Positions 25,443-34,347 of a stretch of DNA of 64,000 nt are shown here, piece by piece. The notes under the pieces were generated by a model, which had not been told where the DNA came from, ran no database searches, and worked only from the letters and a program-made list of their open reading frames with translations. Numbering within the stretch: position 1 is the first letter of the stretch; each line of letters starts with the position of its first letter. Origin of the DNA: Gp13-AA77 sp035946735 (GTDB taxonomy: Bacteria; Acidobacteriota; Terriglobia; UBA7540); assembly GCA_035946735.1 (NCBI GenBank), contig DASYYZ010000047.1:13355-77354 (forward strand), given 5' to 3'. Made by a program: the position numbers and the translations under genes.

Positions 25443-28203
25443 TTACTCGCGCCGCAGAGCCGCCAACGGATCAATTCGGGACGCTCGCCTTGCCGGCGCA
25501 TAGCCAGCGAGAATCGCGGCGCTTAGGAGGACGACACCGGCCAGCGCCAGGGTTCCCGGATCATTCGGCTGGGTCTCGAACAGAAACGATTTGACAAGCC
25601 GGGACGCGATCAACGCGGCAGGCACGCTGATCGCGAGCCCCACCGCGGCCAGTATTAGAACGCGGCGCAGAACCATCCATACCACGGCGCCGCGTTGCGC
25701 ACCCAGCGCCATACGGATTCCGATCTCGTGGATTTGCCGCGCTACGTTGTACGACATCGTCCCGTAGAGTCCCACGCACGCGATCAGAAGAGCGAGAACC
25801 GCGAAACCTGTGCACAATTTCGCGAACGTGACCTCCCGGCTGATCGTCCGATCGATTTCCGCTGCCTGCGTGACCACGTTTTTGACGGGTATGCGGGAAT
25901 CCGCCTCCCGCACGATCTCATGCACACTCTTGATATACTTCAGCGGATCACCCGCAGTGCGCAGCGCGTAGGTCATTCCGTCCGGAGAAAACTGGCTGAC
26001 CGCTACGAACACGGTCATTGCACTCTTCTCTTCATTTTTCAGACCACCGTATCGCAGGTTAGCCGACACGCCGACGATTTCGAGATCGCGCTTCTCGTCC
26101 GGGAGCGTGATGCGCCGGCCTACCGGATTCTCGTTCTCGAAGTAAGTCCGCGCCAGCCGCTCGCTGATCACTGCAACCGGCCTGGAACCCGGTTGATCGC
26201 GGTCGTCAATCTCACGCCCGGCCAGGATCGGAATCTGCATCGTCGTGAGGAAACGCGGTCCGACGGCCAGGACGCGCGCGTCTTCGATGGTAACAGCGCC
26301 GATCTTCATTGGCCCCCTGGTTGCCTGGCCGGCGCGGCCGGCGTTGATGATCGAGGATTGCGAAAGCGTCGCGCTGCTCACGCCAGGGATCGATTCGAAG
26401 CGTTTGCGCAGGTCCGCGTAAAAAGTCGTGATCTCCGGGTCGCGATGCCCGGCCTGGCGCGCATTCAACGAGAACAGAAGGATGTTCTCGCGGGCGTATC
26501 CCAGTTGGACGGAGTGCAGCTTGTTGAGTGTTCGGACAAACAGACCCGCGGCGACCAGGATGAGAAAAGAGAACGCGATTTGGGCGACCACCAGAACGTG
26601 CTGCGCGCGGCGGCGCGGTCCGCCCCCGGGGCCATTCTTTAGCGCCGGCATGACGTCCGGACGCGTCGACTGAATCGCTGGAGCGAGGCCAAATAACAGG
26701 CCGCAAACCACTGAGAGTGCCGCCGTCACGCCCAGCACGTTCCAGTTCAATTCCGCGTGCAGCGTAAAGTTCTCCTGCCCGTTGGAGAGCAGAAGCGTCA
26801 GCGATCGCACGCCCCAGATCGCAAACAAGACTCCTAGTGCTCCGCCGAGCGACGCCAGCATCACACTCTCGGTAAGCAACTGCCGCACGACGCGGAACCG
26901 TCCCGCCCCCAGACTGAGCCGGACAGCCATTTCGCGGCGTCGCGCGGCGGCCCTTGCCAGCAGCAGATTGGCGATGTTCGCGCACGCGATTGCCAGGATC
27001 AATCCCGCCATCATCAAGAGCACGTACAGAGGCTTGGAATACTTGCGGCGCAAGCTACCCAGACCGGCGGCGCCGGGATTTAGAATCAGCGCGGGCAGTT
27101 TGGCGCGCTCACCGTCGGTCGTCGCGGTGGTGGTAACCCATTGATGGAAACGAGGCGCCAGCAGTGCCTGCGCCTGGGCCATGCTGACGCTGGGACGCAG
27201 ACGGCCCATCATTTCGATCCAGTAGAAGTTTCCGTTGCCGTACATACGAGCCGCTTCGGCACCGTCTACGAGCATATTCGTGTGCAACGGAAGGTAGAGG
27301 TCCGGCGCCACCTCGGGGTCCACTCCGAAGAACTCCGGCGGCGCGACGCCGATCACCGGGAAGGGAATGTTATCGACGAGAATCGCCTGTCCAATCGCAT
27401 TCGGCAACCCCCCAAACCGATTTTGGCTTGTCGCGAAACTGATTACGGCGACCGGCGCCGCACCGGGACGGTCGTCTTCGGAGTCGATGAGACGTCCCGC
27501 GGCCGGCAACACTGCCAGGCCGCGAAAATATTCGCCGGTGACGTACTCTGTACTGGCAGTGGTGGCCTGCCCGTGGATAGACAGGTTACGGGTTTGTCCG
27601 TTGAAGTATCCGAACAGCGTGGAAAAGACAGGATTCTCCTTGCGAAGCGTCTCGAACGCGCCGTACGGGAACATCCCGCTGACCATGGCGCCTTTGTCGC
27701 CCGGCCAAAGAATGCCTTGTACCCCGTGTATGACGTGGACCCATTGTTTGCTGCCGTCTAAGGGCGGCCGGCTATGCCAATTCAGGACCACCAGCGACTC
27801 GGGATCGGCCACCGGCAGCGAGCGCAACAGAATCGACTCCATCAAGCTGTAGATCGCAGTATTGGCCCCGATGCCGAGCGCCAGCGTCAAGACCGCCACG
27901 GCAGTGAAACCGGCGTTCCGGCGCATTTGGCGCAAAGCATACCGAAGATCCTGGCCAAAAGTTTCGAATGAGTACCATCCCCACATTTCGCGACTCTCCT
28001 CTCGCAGAATCGATTCATTCCCGAATCGCCTTCGCGCAGCATACCGCGCTTCCTCGGGCGAAATGCCCGCTTCGACCTGTTCCTGCTCCCGCAATTCGCG
28101 ATGCAAACGCGTCTCGTCCTGCAGGTCGCGGGTCAAGGCGGCCGCCTTGCAACAGCGTCAACAGCCGTCGGCCGAACTCTCTCGGCCATTCCATGGTCTG
28201 CAT
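25443..28203 (-). CDS. Orphan MacB/FtsX-type permease, frameshift near the start
   Basis: This is a large acidobacterial-type permease with two MacB periplasmic and two FtsX domains. From 28136 the frame reads MTRDLQDETRLHRELREQEQ and gives 897 residues, but the natural start is probably ATG 28203 with AAGGA upstream (MQTMEWPREFGRRLLTLLQG). Removing one G from GGG at 28130-28132 joins the two frames as GGRLDRDLQDETR, which fits the family. The first transmembrane helix is VAVLTLALGIGANTAIYSLM, and further helices flank each periplasmic part. No ATPase gene lies beside it, as is common for this class; its role in export or lysis resistance is unknown. Confidence 0.85.
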
Positions 28204-28276
28204 TCGCTCAATCCTTCAATCGGTCAATCACCAATCGCCTCACGCCGTTTGGATCACGCGCGTGATGGCCATTGCG

Positions 28277-29551
28277 CTACCAGATGACCATGGATTCTTC
28301 AAACAGCCGACCAAGGTCGTCCGGACCGGCAGGGCGTGGTGAGAGCTTGGTTACACGGTGTTGCGGCAGCGTACCTTCCACGAGGTTCAGGATGTCTGCC
28401 GGCTGATAGCCCAGCTCGCGCAATCCGTTGGGGATCCGCAAGTCATGCATGAACGCGACGATCTGATCCGCGAGAATCCTGCCGGCGTCTTCCAGCCGCG
28501 CGTGGTCAACCTTGGCACCGAGGATTTCGGCCGCTCTGAGGTGGCGTTCGGGACACCCGGAAGACGTAAAACGATAGACCGCGGGTGCATTGACGATGAC
28601 CGAGATCCCGTGCGGCACCAGAGGATGTGCCACCGAGTAGCCGAGCGCCCGGTAGCCTCTAACGAGACCGGATACGGGATAGGACATCCCGTGCGGCAAA
28701 TGAACGCCGGCATTTCCAAATCCGATCCCGGCATAGGCAGCGGCCAGCAACATGGAGGCGCGCGCCTGATCGTCAGCCGGATCCGCTACCGCCCGCCGCA
28801 GATAGGCCGCCACCAGCCGGAGCGCTTCCAGGCTCCAAACATCGCTGATGGGGTTGGAGCCCTGATAAGCGGGCCTTAGAATCGGGCGCTCGGGCAACGG
28901 ACGCTGTCCGAAGGGCAGGGCGGTATAGGACTCAATGGCGTGGCTCAACACATCTAGCCCTGCCGACGCGGCCACCGCCGCAGGCTGTGTCCTCGTATTC
29001 TCCGGATCGATGAGGCCCAGCGTCGGTTTCAGGCGACGATGTGCGATGCCCGTCTTGGCCCGCAGTCGGACGAAGTCGAAAATGGCCACTCCGGTCGTCT
29101 CGCTGCCGGTGCCTGCCGTGGTGGGAATCGCGACGAGGGTTTTGAGAGGGCCAGGGACCGGCTTGCCCCGGCCGATGGGCGGGTTGACGTAGTCGAGGAA
29201 ATCGGCCGGATAACAACTGTATAGATTGGCGGCCTTGGCGGTGTCTATTGTGGAGCCGCCGCCTATGGCGACGAAGGCATCGAAGCTGTCAGCTTGGGCT
29301 GCCGAGGCCGCTTCGCGAAACGATTCCTCGGTAGGCTCCACACGGACGCGATCAAAGATCGACGCGCGAATCTTGTGCTTTTCCAGGGCTTCGAGCGCGG
29401 TGATAACGGGCGGCAGGCCCCGCAGGTTAGGATCCGTGAACACCAGCACGTGTTCCTTGCCAAGGTCCGCCAGTTCCGCGCCGACTTCGCGTGTCACCCC
29501 AACGCCGAACCTTATGGCGGAGGTCGCCATCTCGAATGCATATTCATTCAT
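28277..29551 (-). CDS. Iron-containing alcohol dehydrogenase, ADHFE1/HOT type
   Basis: The protein follows the hydroxyacid-oxoacid transhydrogenase branch of the iron-dependent dehydrogenases closely: GGGSTIDTAKAANLY for the nucleotide site, NPPIGRGKPVPGPLKTLVAI and PTTAGTGSETTGVAIFD, then metal ligands in GLDVLSHAIESY and VHLPHGMSYPV. The human homologue couples 4-hydroxybutyrate oxidation to 2-oxoglutarate reduction; in bacteria the function is inferred from similarity. I used ATG 29551 and not GTG 29554. The frame is intact, and it precedes the permease on the same strand with about 70 bases between them. Confidence 0.88.
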   Translation of the reverse strand: MNEYAFEMATSAIRFGVGVTREVGAELADLGKEHVLVFTDPNLRGLPPVITALEALEKHKIRASIFDRVRVEPTEESFREAASAAQADSFDAFVAIGGGSTIDTAKAANLYSCYPADFLDYVNPPIGRGKPVPGPLKTLVAIPTTAGTGSETTGVAIFDFVRLRAKTGIAHRRLKPTLGLIDPENTRTQPAAVAASAGLDVLSHAIESYTALPFGQRPLPERPILRPAYQGSNPISDVWSLEALRLVAAYLRRAVADPADDQARASMLLAAAYAGIGFGNAGVHLPHGMSYPVSGLVRGYRALGYSVAHPLVPHGISVIVNAPAVYRFTSSGCPERHLRAAEILGAKVDHARLEDAGRILADQIVAFMHDLRIPNGLRELGYQPADILNLVEGTLPQHRVTKLSPRPAGPDDLGRLFEESMVIW

Positions 29552-29643
29552 CACCGCAGCCTCTCGGCTCGGCCGGTCGACATGTTTTCAGATGGCGATC
29601 GCCGTCTTCTTAAGGTCGAACCATAGGCCACAAGCGCAAGCAT

Positions 29644-31419
29644 TCACTGCCCCCTCTGTTTGGGATCGTAGTTGAAGTCGACCAGGCCGTCGCGGTAATC
29701 AATCTTGATGTCGAGTATGCGCAGCGTCGTGAAACCAAGAACACCAGAGGCCTCTGTGCCAAGCCGGTCGCTCATATGGGTCAGATCAAAGGCGATCAGA
29801 TCTTGATTCTGCTGGCGCAGATGACCGAACTGGATGACAGCCTTGTCAGCGCGGTAGACGTCTTTCACGGAGCCACTGATGCCCTTCACGACGGTGCGTG
29901 GGTCACCATGGATCTTGGTAACTTCCCCGGCAGCACTGGTTGAGATCAGGTTGGTCGAAGCTCCCGTGTCGAGGAGGAATAGCTTGACGGGTGCATTGCC
30001 GATCAAAGTGGGAACCAGTAAGTGGTGCCCGAAGCGATACACCATCGTGTAGGACTTCATCTCCGGGGCGATGTAACGGTCTTGAGGTCCAGAGTGTGAC
30101 GGCGCAGTGCTCTTGGCGGGCGTCGTCTGTTGGGTAGTGTCTTCGGCTGGTTCCTGGCCAGGAGAATTGGAGTCGTCATTCTCAGTCTGCAACGTAATCT
30201 TCGCGGCGGTCTCTTCGGGACGCTTCGGCAGCTCTCCCAAATGGAGCCTTTCGTTTGGGAAATCAATATCAATCAGAAAGGCGGAGAGGACGTCTGCTCC
30301 GATGAGCCCTTCCTCTCCGGTCACCGAGCGTTGCTCGAGGACCTGCACCGGGCAGTCCTGAAACTCGAGCTCGCCGATCCTAAAGGAATTCGCCAGTCCC
30401 ATGTAGCCGCTTTTGTTGCCCTTGTCCCCAACGCCTCCGATATCCGCGTCCGAAAGTCGGGTGACACCGGCTCTCTCTGCCAAGCTGCGGTTGATCACGA
30501 GGCCTGATGCACCCGTGTCGAGCAACAGCTTGGACTTCTCGCCATTCACCACTACGGAGAGGCCGTACCCGCGTAGGTGGGTTGGATCCACGAGTAGACG
30601 GACCAGCTTCGTTTCGGTTGAGGTGGCGTGGCTGACAAGATGGCAAGCGCCCCGCGGATCTCTCTCGCGAGCCTTCAAGTATTCCAGGTAGTGCTGCATG
30701 GCGGCACGCGCTTCCGCATCATCATTAGTTTGGCCGGCGAGGTAGTCTTCCAGATACTTGTTACGCTCGGAGCGGCTCAGCCTTCCAATCCATCGGCTGC
30801 GGATTTCGGGGTCCGTGGCCTCTAACTGGTGCGCCTTGTCGATCATGTCCCAGCCACTCTTGTACATGGACAATGCCCATCGCACGCGGGCTAGTCCCAG
30901 GTAGGCTCGGGCGTCCTCGTGACCTGAGTTGATCACCTTGATCCATTGGTCTTCCGCCTCGGAAATCTTTCCCTGGCGAAAGTAGACTTCGCCCAGGGCA
31001 ACATGCAACGTTGGGGAATCGGCAATCCGCAACCCTGCGGTGACCGTGGCGTCAGCCTGCGTCACATCCTTCTTCTTCAGGTACACGCGAGTGAGGCCCG
31101 CGTACGCGTCAGATGAGTTAGGCCATTCGTGGAGCACCTGTTCGTACTTCTGGATCGCCTCCTCGAAATCGCCCTTGCGGTAAAAACCCTGGGCCTCGCT
31201 CAAAAGGTCGTTGGCGGGAAGGTGTTCAGCCGATGGCGAGGACGCCGGGAGTTGTGAGGTACCGCCTGTTACGGTTGATGCTGAGGCCTGGGAGTCACCA
31301 GCTGGGCCCCACGCCAGCCCGACAGGGATGCGTTCAGCCGTCCGGCAAGGGAGAACGCTGAATCCCAATAACAGGCTCAGGCAGAGGTTCTTGAGCAATT
31401 GCACCTCCCAAGAGCGCAT
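29644..31419 (-). CDS. TPR protein with two retropepsin-like domains
   Basis: After a signal peptide (LLKNLCLSLLLGFSVLPC), the protein has about four TPR-like units (residues 60-230), then two aspartyl-protease-like domains. The first has LLLDTGASGLVINRSLAERA and the second LFLLDTGASTNLISTSA; DTGA is the catalytic motif of retropepsins. A Pro/Ser/Thr-rich linker separates them. Two half-enzymes in one chain could form a single pepsin-like active site. ATG 31419 is listed, but TTG 31398 has a better ribosome site (GGGAGG, 5 bases before) and starts directly at the signal peptide. It is probably periplasmic or exported. Confidence 0.8.
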   Translation of the reverse strand: MRSWEVQLLKNLCLSLLLGFSVLPCRTAERIPVGLAWGPAGDSQASASTVTGGTSQLPASSPSAEHLPANDLLSEAQGFYRKGDFEEAIQKYEQVLHEWPNSSDAYAGLTRVYLKKKDVTQADATVTAGLRIADSPTLHVALGEVYFRQGKISEAEDQWIKVINSGHEDARAYLGLARVRWALSMYKSGWDMIDKAHQLEATDPEIRSRWIGRLSRSERNKYLEDYLAGQTNDDAEARAAMQHYLEYLKARERDPRGACHLVSHATSTETKLVRLLVDPTHLRGYGLSVVVNGEKSKLLLDTGASGLVINRSLAERAGVTRLSDADIGGVGDKGNKSGYMGLANSFRIGELEFQDCPVQVLEQRSVTGEEGLIGADVLSAFLIDIDFPNERLHLGELPKRPEETAAKITLQTENDDSNSPGQEPAEDTTQQTTPAKSTAPSHSGPQDRYIAPEMKSYTMVYRFGHHLLVPTLIGNAPVKLFLLDTGASTNLISTSAAGEVTKIHGDPRTVVKGISGSVKDVYRADKAVIQFGHLRQQNQDLIAFDLTHMSDRLGTEASGVLGFTTLRILDIKIDYRDGLVDFNYDPKQRGQ

Positions 31420-31510
31420 TCCCCGCGAAGAAAGTCGGCTACCGCTCGGAGTCTGCCATAACCGTATCGCAATCACAAGAATTAACTGGTAATCCGTCAA
31501 GGAGACGCTT

Positions 31511-31775
31511 TCAGTCCATCCTGACGGGAGCGACGCAAAGCAATCCCGGGGGATCAGGATCGAGAGCTCCGAAACGGTGCTTGAGGATGAGCTCGGGCGA
31601 CTCGGTAAAGCGGTTTGGAATCCGAGCCGCCCGACGCCCAGAATCGCATAGAACTTGCGCTGCGGAATCTCAGCCGGGTCGGCAACGCCGGTGGCCGGGC
31701 CGGCGCCGGTAGAGCCGCAACGCTTGCTGCTGCTCCAGCCGAGAGCAAGCGGCGTCGGGTGAGTTCGTTGGTCAT
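31511..31775 (-). pseudogene. Decayed fragment of a Tat-exported protein
   Basis: A Tat signal starts at 31775 (MTNELTRRRLLSAGAAASVA). The protein-like sequence continues in a second frame (PAEIPQRKFYAILGVGRLGF) and then a third (NRFTESPELILKHRFGALDP) to a stop at 31511. Both shifts behave as missing bases, unlike the extra G/C bases seen in other broken genes here. With all pieces joined it is about 88 residues. I recognise no family; the pieces are judged coding by composition and by mutually consistent joins. Confidence 0.45.
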
Positions 31776-31920
31776 GGCAGGCTCCAGGCCACGGAGTGTA
31801 GCACGTGTGGTCTCGGCAATGGGATCCTGCCCACGATACATGTCATACGGTCGCCGGGTAGGAAGGGAGCAGTACCGAAATCCCATGTCCAGAAAGCGAT
31901 TGCTCATGCTCGTGGTGCTC

Positions 31921-33846
31921 CTACCGCTGCTGGTCTTGCCTGGTGGGCAACTCCAAAGAAGATCGGTGAGCGGCATCATGATAGACCACCCAAGTCGGGG
32001 GCGGACCGGGCAGAGCGGCAAAGTGATCTCGATCAGCTCCTGCCACCGCCAATCGAATGGCGTGCCCTCTCCTGAACAAGTAGGAAGTCGGAATCATGGC
32101 AAAGTCGATGCTGGAAACCTCACCGGTTGTCAGAGGCAGGCTGTCCGCGCGTTTGAATGAGTGGTAAGGCGCGGGTTGCGAATAAGGCGGGTCCGAGCTC
32201 AGGGCGCGGTGCAACGCGCGTAACTCGCCTTCGGTCACGTAGGACACCCGCCCTTTGCGATCCACGTCCTCAAGGTAAGCAAAGAACTCACCGTCACTCG
32301 CTGTCGACCTTAGAAACAGATTGACTCTGGGTGGTCCTGTCACTTCCATGTCCCGCTCCAGAGGGCGTGAAGTGTAGCAAAGCAGCCTTCTGTCGGCCCG
32401 GCGCCGATCGGGGTAAACAACTTCGCTCCCTAAGTCCCACCGCGAGGTGAAGCCGGTCTCAGCGCTAAGGTCCACCCGATAGTTGTCGCTTGCCTCTCCT
32501 ATCTTGGGTTGCTCACCGCTGAGGCGCTGATCGCGGTCAAGATAGAAGCTCAACGGCCGGACCCCCGGTGGAGGCCACTGATCGGCGGTGTTCCACCGAT
32601 TCGCCGCTAGGGTGAAATAAGTAATCGGCCTGGAAGATGAAGGCGGATCCTCAGCGTTCTTGAGGTAGAAGTCAAAGAAGCGGAGCAACTGATCGTCAGG
32701 ATTGACGGTGGAATGCCCAGAGCGCCTCGAGGGACCTCCGCCAATCAAGGCGCCGTGGCCCCACGGTCCAATGATGACACGCACCGGATTCTTCAGCGCC
32801 TGAAAGGCATTCAAAGCAGCTTGAGGGAAACTCGCGTCAAGCCACCCTTCTACCAGGTAGACGGCCGCGCCCGAGCCGCTGATCTCGGAAGCGTGCGAAA
32901 ACGGGCTGAAGGCGTCGAGGCTGAGGCCTGGCGGCCACGGCGCATCGTCGCGATAAGTGATGGCCTGGGCCATCGAAGCCACGTCGAGATTGTGGTCGTG
33001 CTGTTGGATGGCTTGATCCAGCAGGGCGCGGTCAACATCGGTGTCCACCGGCCGCACTCCGTGATAAGACGAGCGCACGATCCGGGGCATCAAGGACGTG
33101 AAACTCCTCGTGTAGTCGATATCGAGGGCGCGATCCAGCTTCTGCCACGCAGTGCTGAACGCTTGAAGCCAGATGCCTCCCGGAAAGGCGAGATCACTGT
33201 AGGCATCGAAGAAGGTGAACTCCGGGGCCACGGCTTTCACCGCCGGATGACGGTTCAGGAGCAGAAACTCCGCCGAGCCGCCGTCGTAAGAGGCTCCGAT
33301 CGCTCCCACCTTCCCGTTGGACCAGGGCTGTCGAACAATCCAGTCGACGACCTCAGCCCCGTCGCGGATCTCATCAGGCGACCAGGGGTAAACCCACTGC
33401 CCGAAGGAAGCGCCCGTCCCTCTCACGTCGACGTCGAGCCACGCATAGCCCTGAGCGAGGAACAGCTTTCTTTGCGCAGGCCAATTCCGCGTCAGAAATT
33501 GCAGTCTCCACCCCAGGTCGAACGAGCGGTAATAGCGCGTCTGGCGCACCAATGCCGGGATCCTGTCGCCAGCCTTGAGGCCCTGGGGGAGGTTGAGGTC
33601 AACCGCAATCCTGACGCCATCCCGCATGGTGAGATAGAAGGAACTGCGGGTGGCCGCTTCCAGGCCCGCACCGCCCCGCTGCCTGGAATCCCCGGCAAGA
33701 GCGCCCGTCATGCTCAAACAGGTGGCGATCGCCAGGAGAATGCGTCGCTGACGCAAACCTATCCAGTGCACGGCCAGACTGCGGCTGGGCACTGACTGAG
33801 TTTGACAGGCCCGCCGAGCGGGCAGCCTGGTGAGTCGGTTTCTCAA
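31921..33846 (-). CDS. Secreted CocE/NonD-family (X-Pro dipeptidyl peptidase S15) hydrolase
   Basis: The 641-residue protein has a signal segment around residues 34-52 (RRILLAIATCLSMTGALAG). The alpha/beta hydrolase core starts FYLTMRDGVRIAVDLNLP; the nucleophile elbow is GAIGASYDGGSAEF, the acid is in EGWLDASFP and the histidine in GPWGHG. The C-terminal jelly-roll typical of this class (residues 430-620) is present. Relatives cleave amides or esters such as acyl-amino-acid derivatives. The start is uncertain: TTG at 33846 gives a long N-terminus, while GTG 33771 would start closer to the signal peptide. Confidence 0.85.
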   Translation of the reverse strand: MRNRLTRLPARRACQTQSVPSRSLAVHWIGLRQRRILLAIATCLSMTGALAGDSRQRGGAGLEAATRSSFYLTMRDGVRIAVDLNLPQGLKAGDRIPALVRQTRYYRSFDLGWRLQFLTRNWPAQRKLFLAQGYAWLDVDVRGTGASFGQWVYPWSPDEIRDGAEVVDWIVRQPWSNGKVGAIGASYDGGSAEFLLLNRHPAVKAVAPEFTFFDAYSDLAFPGGIWLQAFSTAWQKLDRALDIDYTRSFTSLMPRIVRSSYHGVRPVDTDVDRALLDQAIQQHDHNLDVASMAQAITYRDDAPWPPGLSLDAFSPFSHASEISGSGAAVYLVEGWLDASFPQAALNAFQALKNPVRVIIGPWGHGALIGGGPSRRSGHSTVNPDDQLLRFFDFYLKNAEDPPSSSRPITYFTLAANRWNTADQWPPPGVRPLSFYLDRDQRLSGEQPKIGEASDNYRVDLSAETGFTSRWDLGSEVVYPDRRRADRRLLCYTSRPLERDMEVTGPPRVNLFLRSTASDGEFFAYLEDVDRKGRVSYVTEGELRALHRALSSDPPYSQPAPYHSFKRADSLPLTTGEVSSIDFAMIPTSYLFRRGHAIRLAVAGADRDHFAALPGPPPTWVVYHDAAHRSSLELPTRQDQQR

Positions 33847-34347
33847 TGGCGGACGCTCCCGTTGCTGGATGAACGCGCTGTGGCACTGGGTGCGCGCAGG
33901 CCCACGACCGCTCGCTCAAGTTACCGCTCAGCATTCTGCTCTGGCAAGCTCATTTCAGGGACTCCGGTGATCCTCTTTCGAAACCTGGCAGCGTGCTGTT
34001 CCGTGGACTGTCTCTCGGGAGGCTGCCAGTGATGGGACCGGGGTTCTCCCGAGGCACGGCGTTTAGACCTGAGAGTGGAACATGACACCGACTTTACTCT
34101 CGGGGACCGCTCAAAACCGCGTTGGAGTCGGCACCGCGCTTCTTCAGGCGCTCAAGATTATGTGCAAATCAGATCGAGCACGTAGTTTACCGCCGCCCGC
34201 TGGCACGTGAGTGCGACGGCCAAATGAAAGAACCTGCTTAATCGCTCGGTGTGATAGATTACGTGGCTCCAGTCCAGGCCGGGGTCCGAATTGGCGCCCG
34301 GCGTCCCAGGGGCGGAAGGCAGATTTCACACGGAGGACTTCAGGCCT
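33847..34347. other. Divergent intergenic region
   Basis: About 500 bases between the CocE and S9 genes. CTCGGGAG (34014-34021) and CTCCCGAG (34046-34053) form an 8-bp inverted repeat with a 24-base spacer, a possible operator. CGGAGGA at 34331-34337 is the ribosome site of the S9 gene. The frames here are short and not protein-like. Confidence 0.4.
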
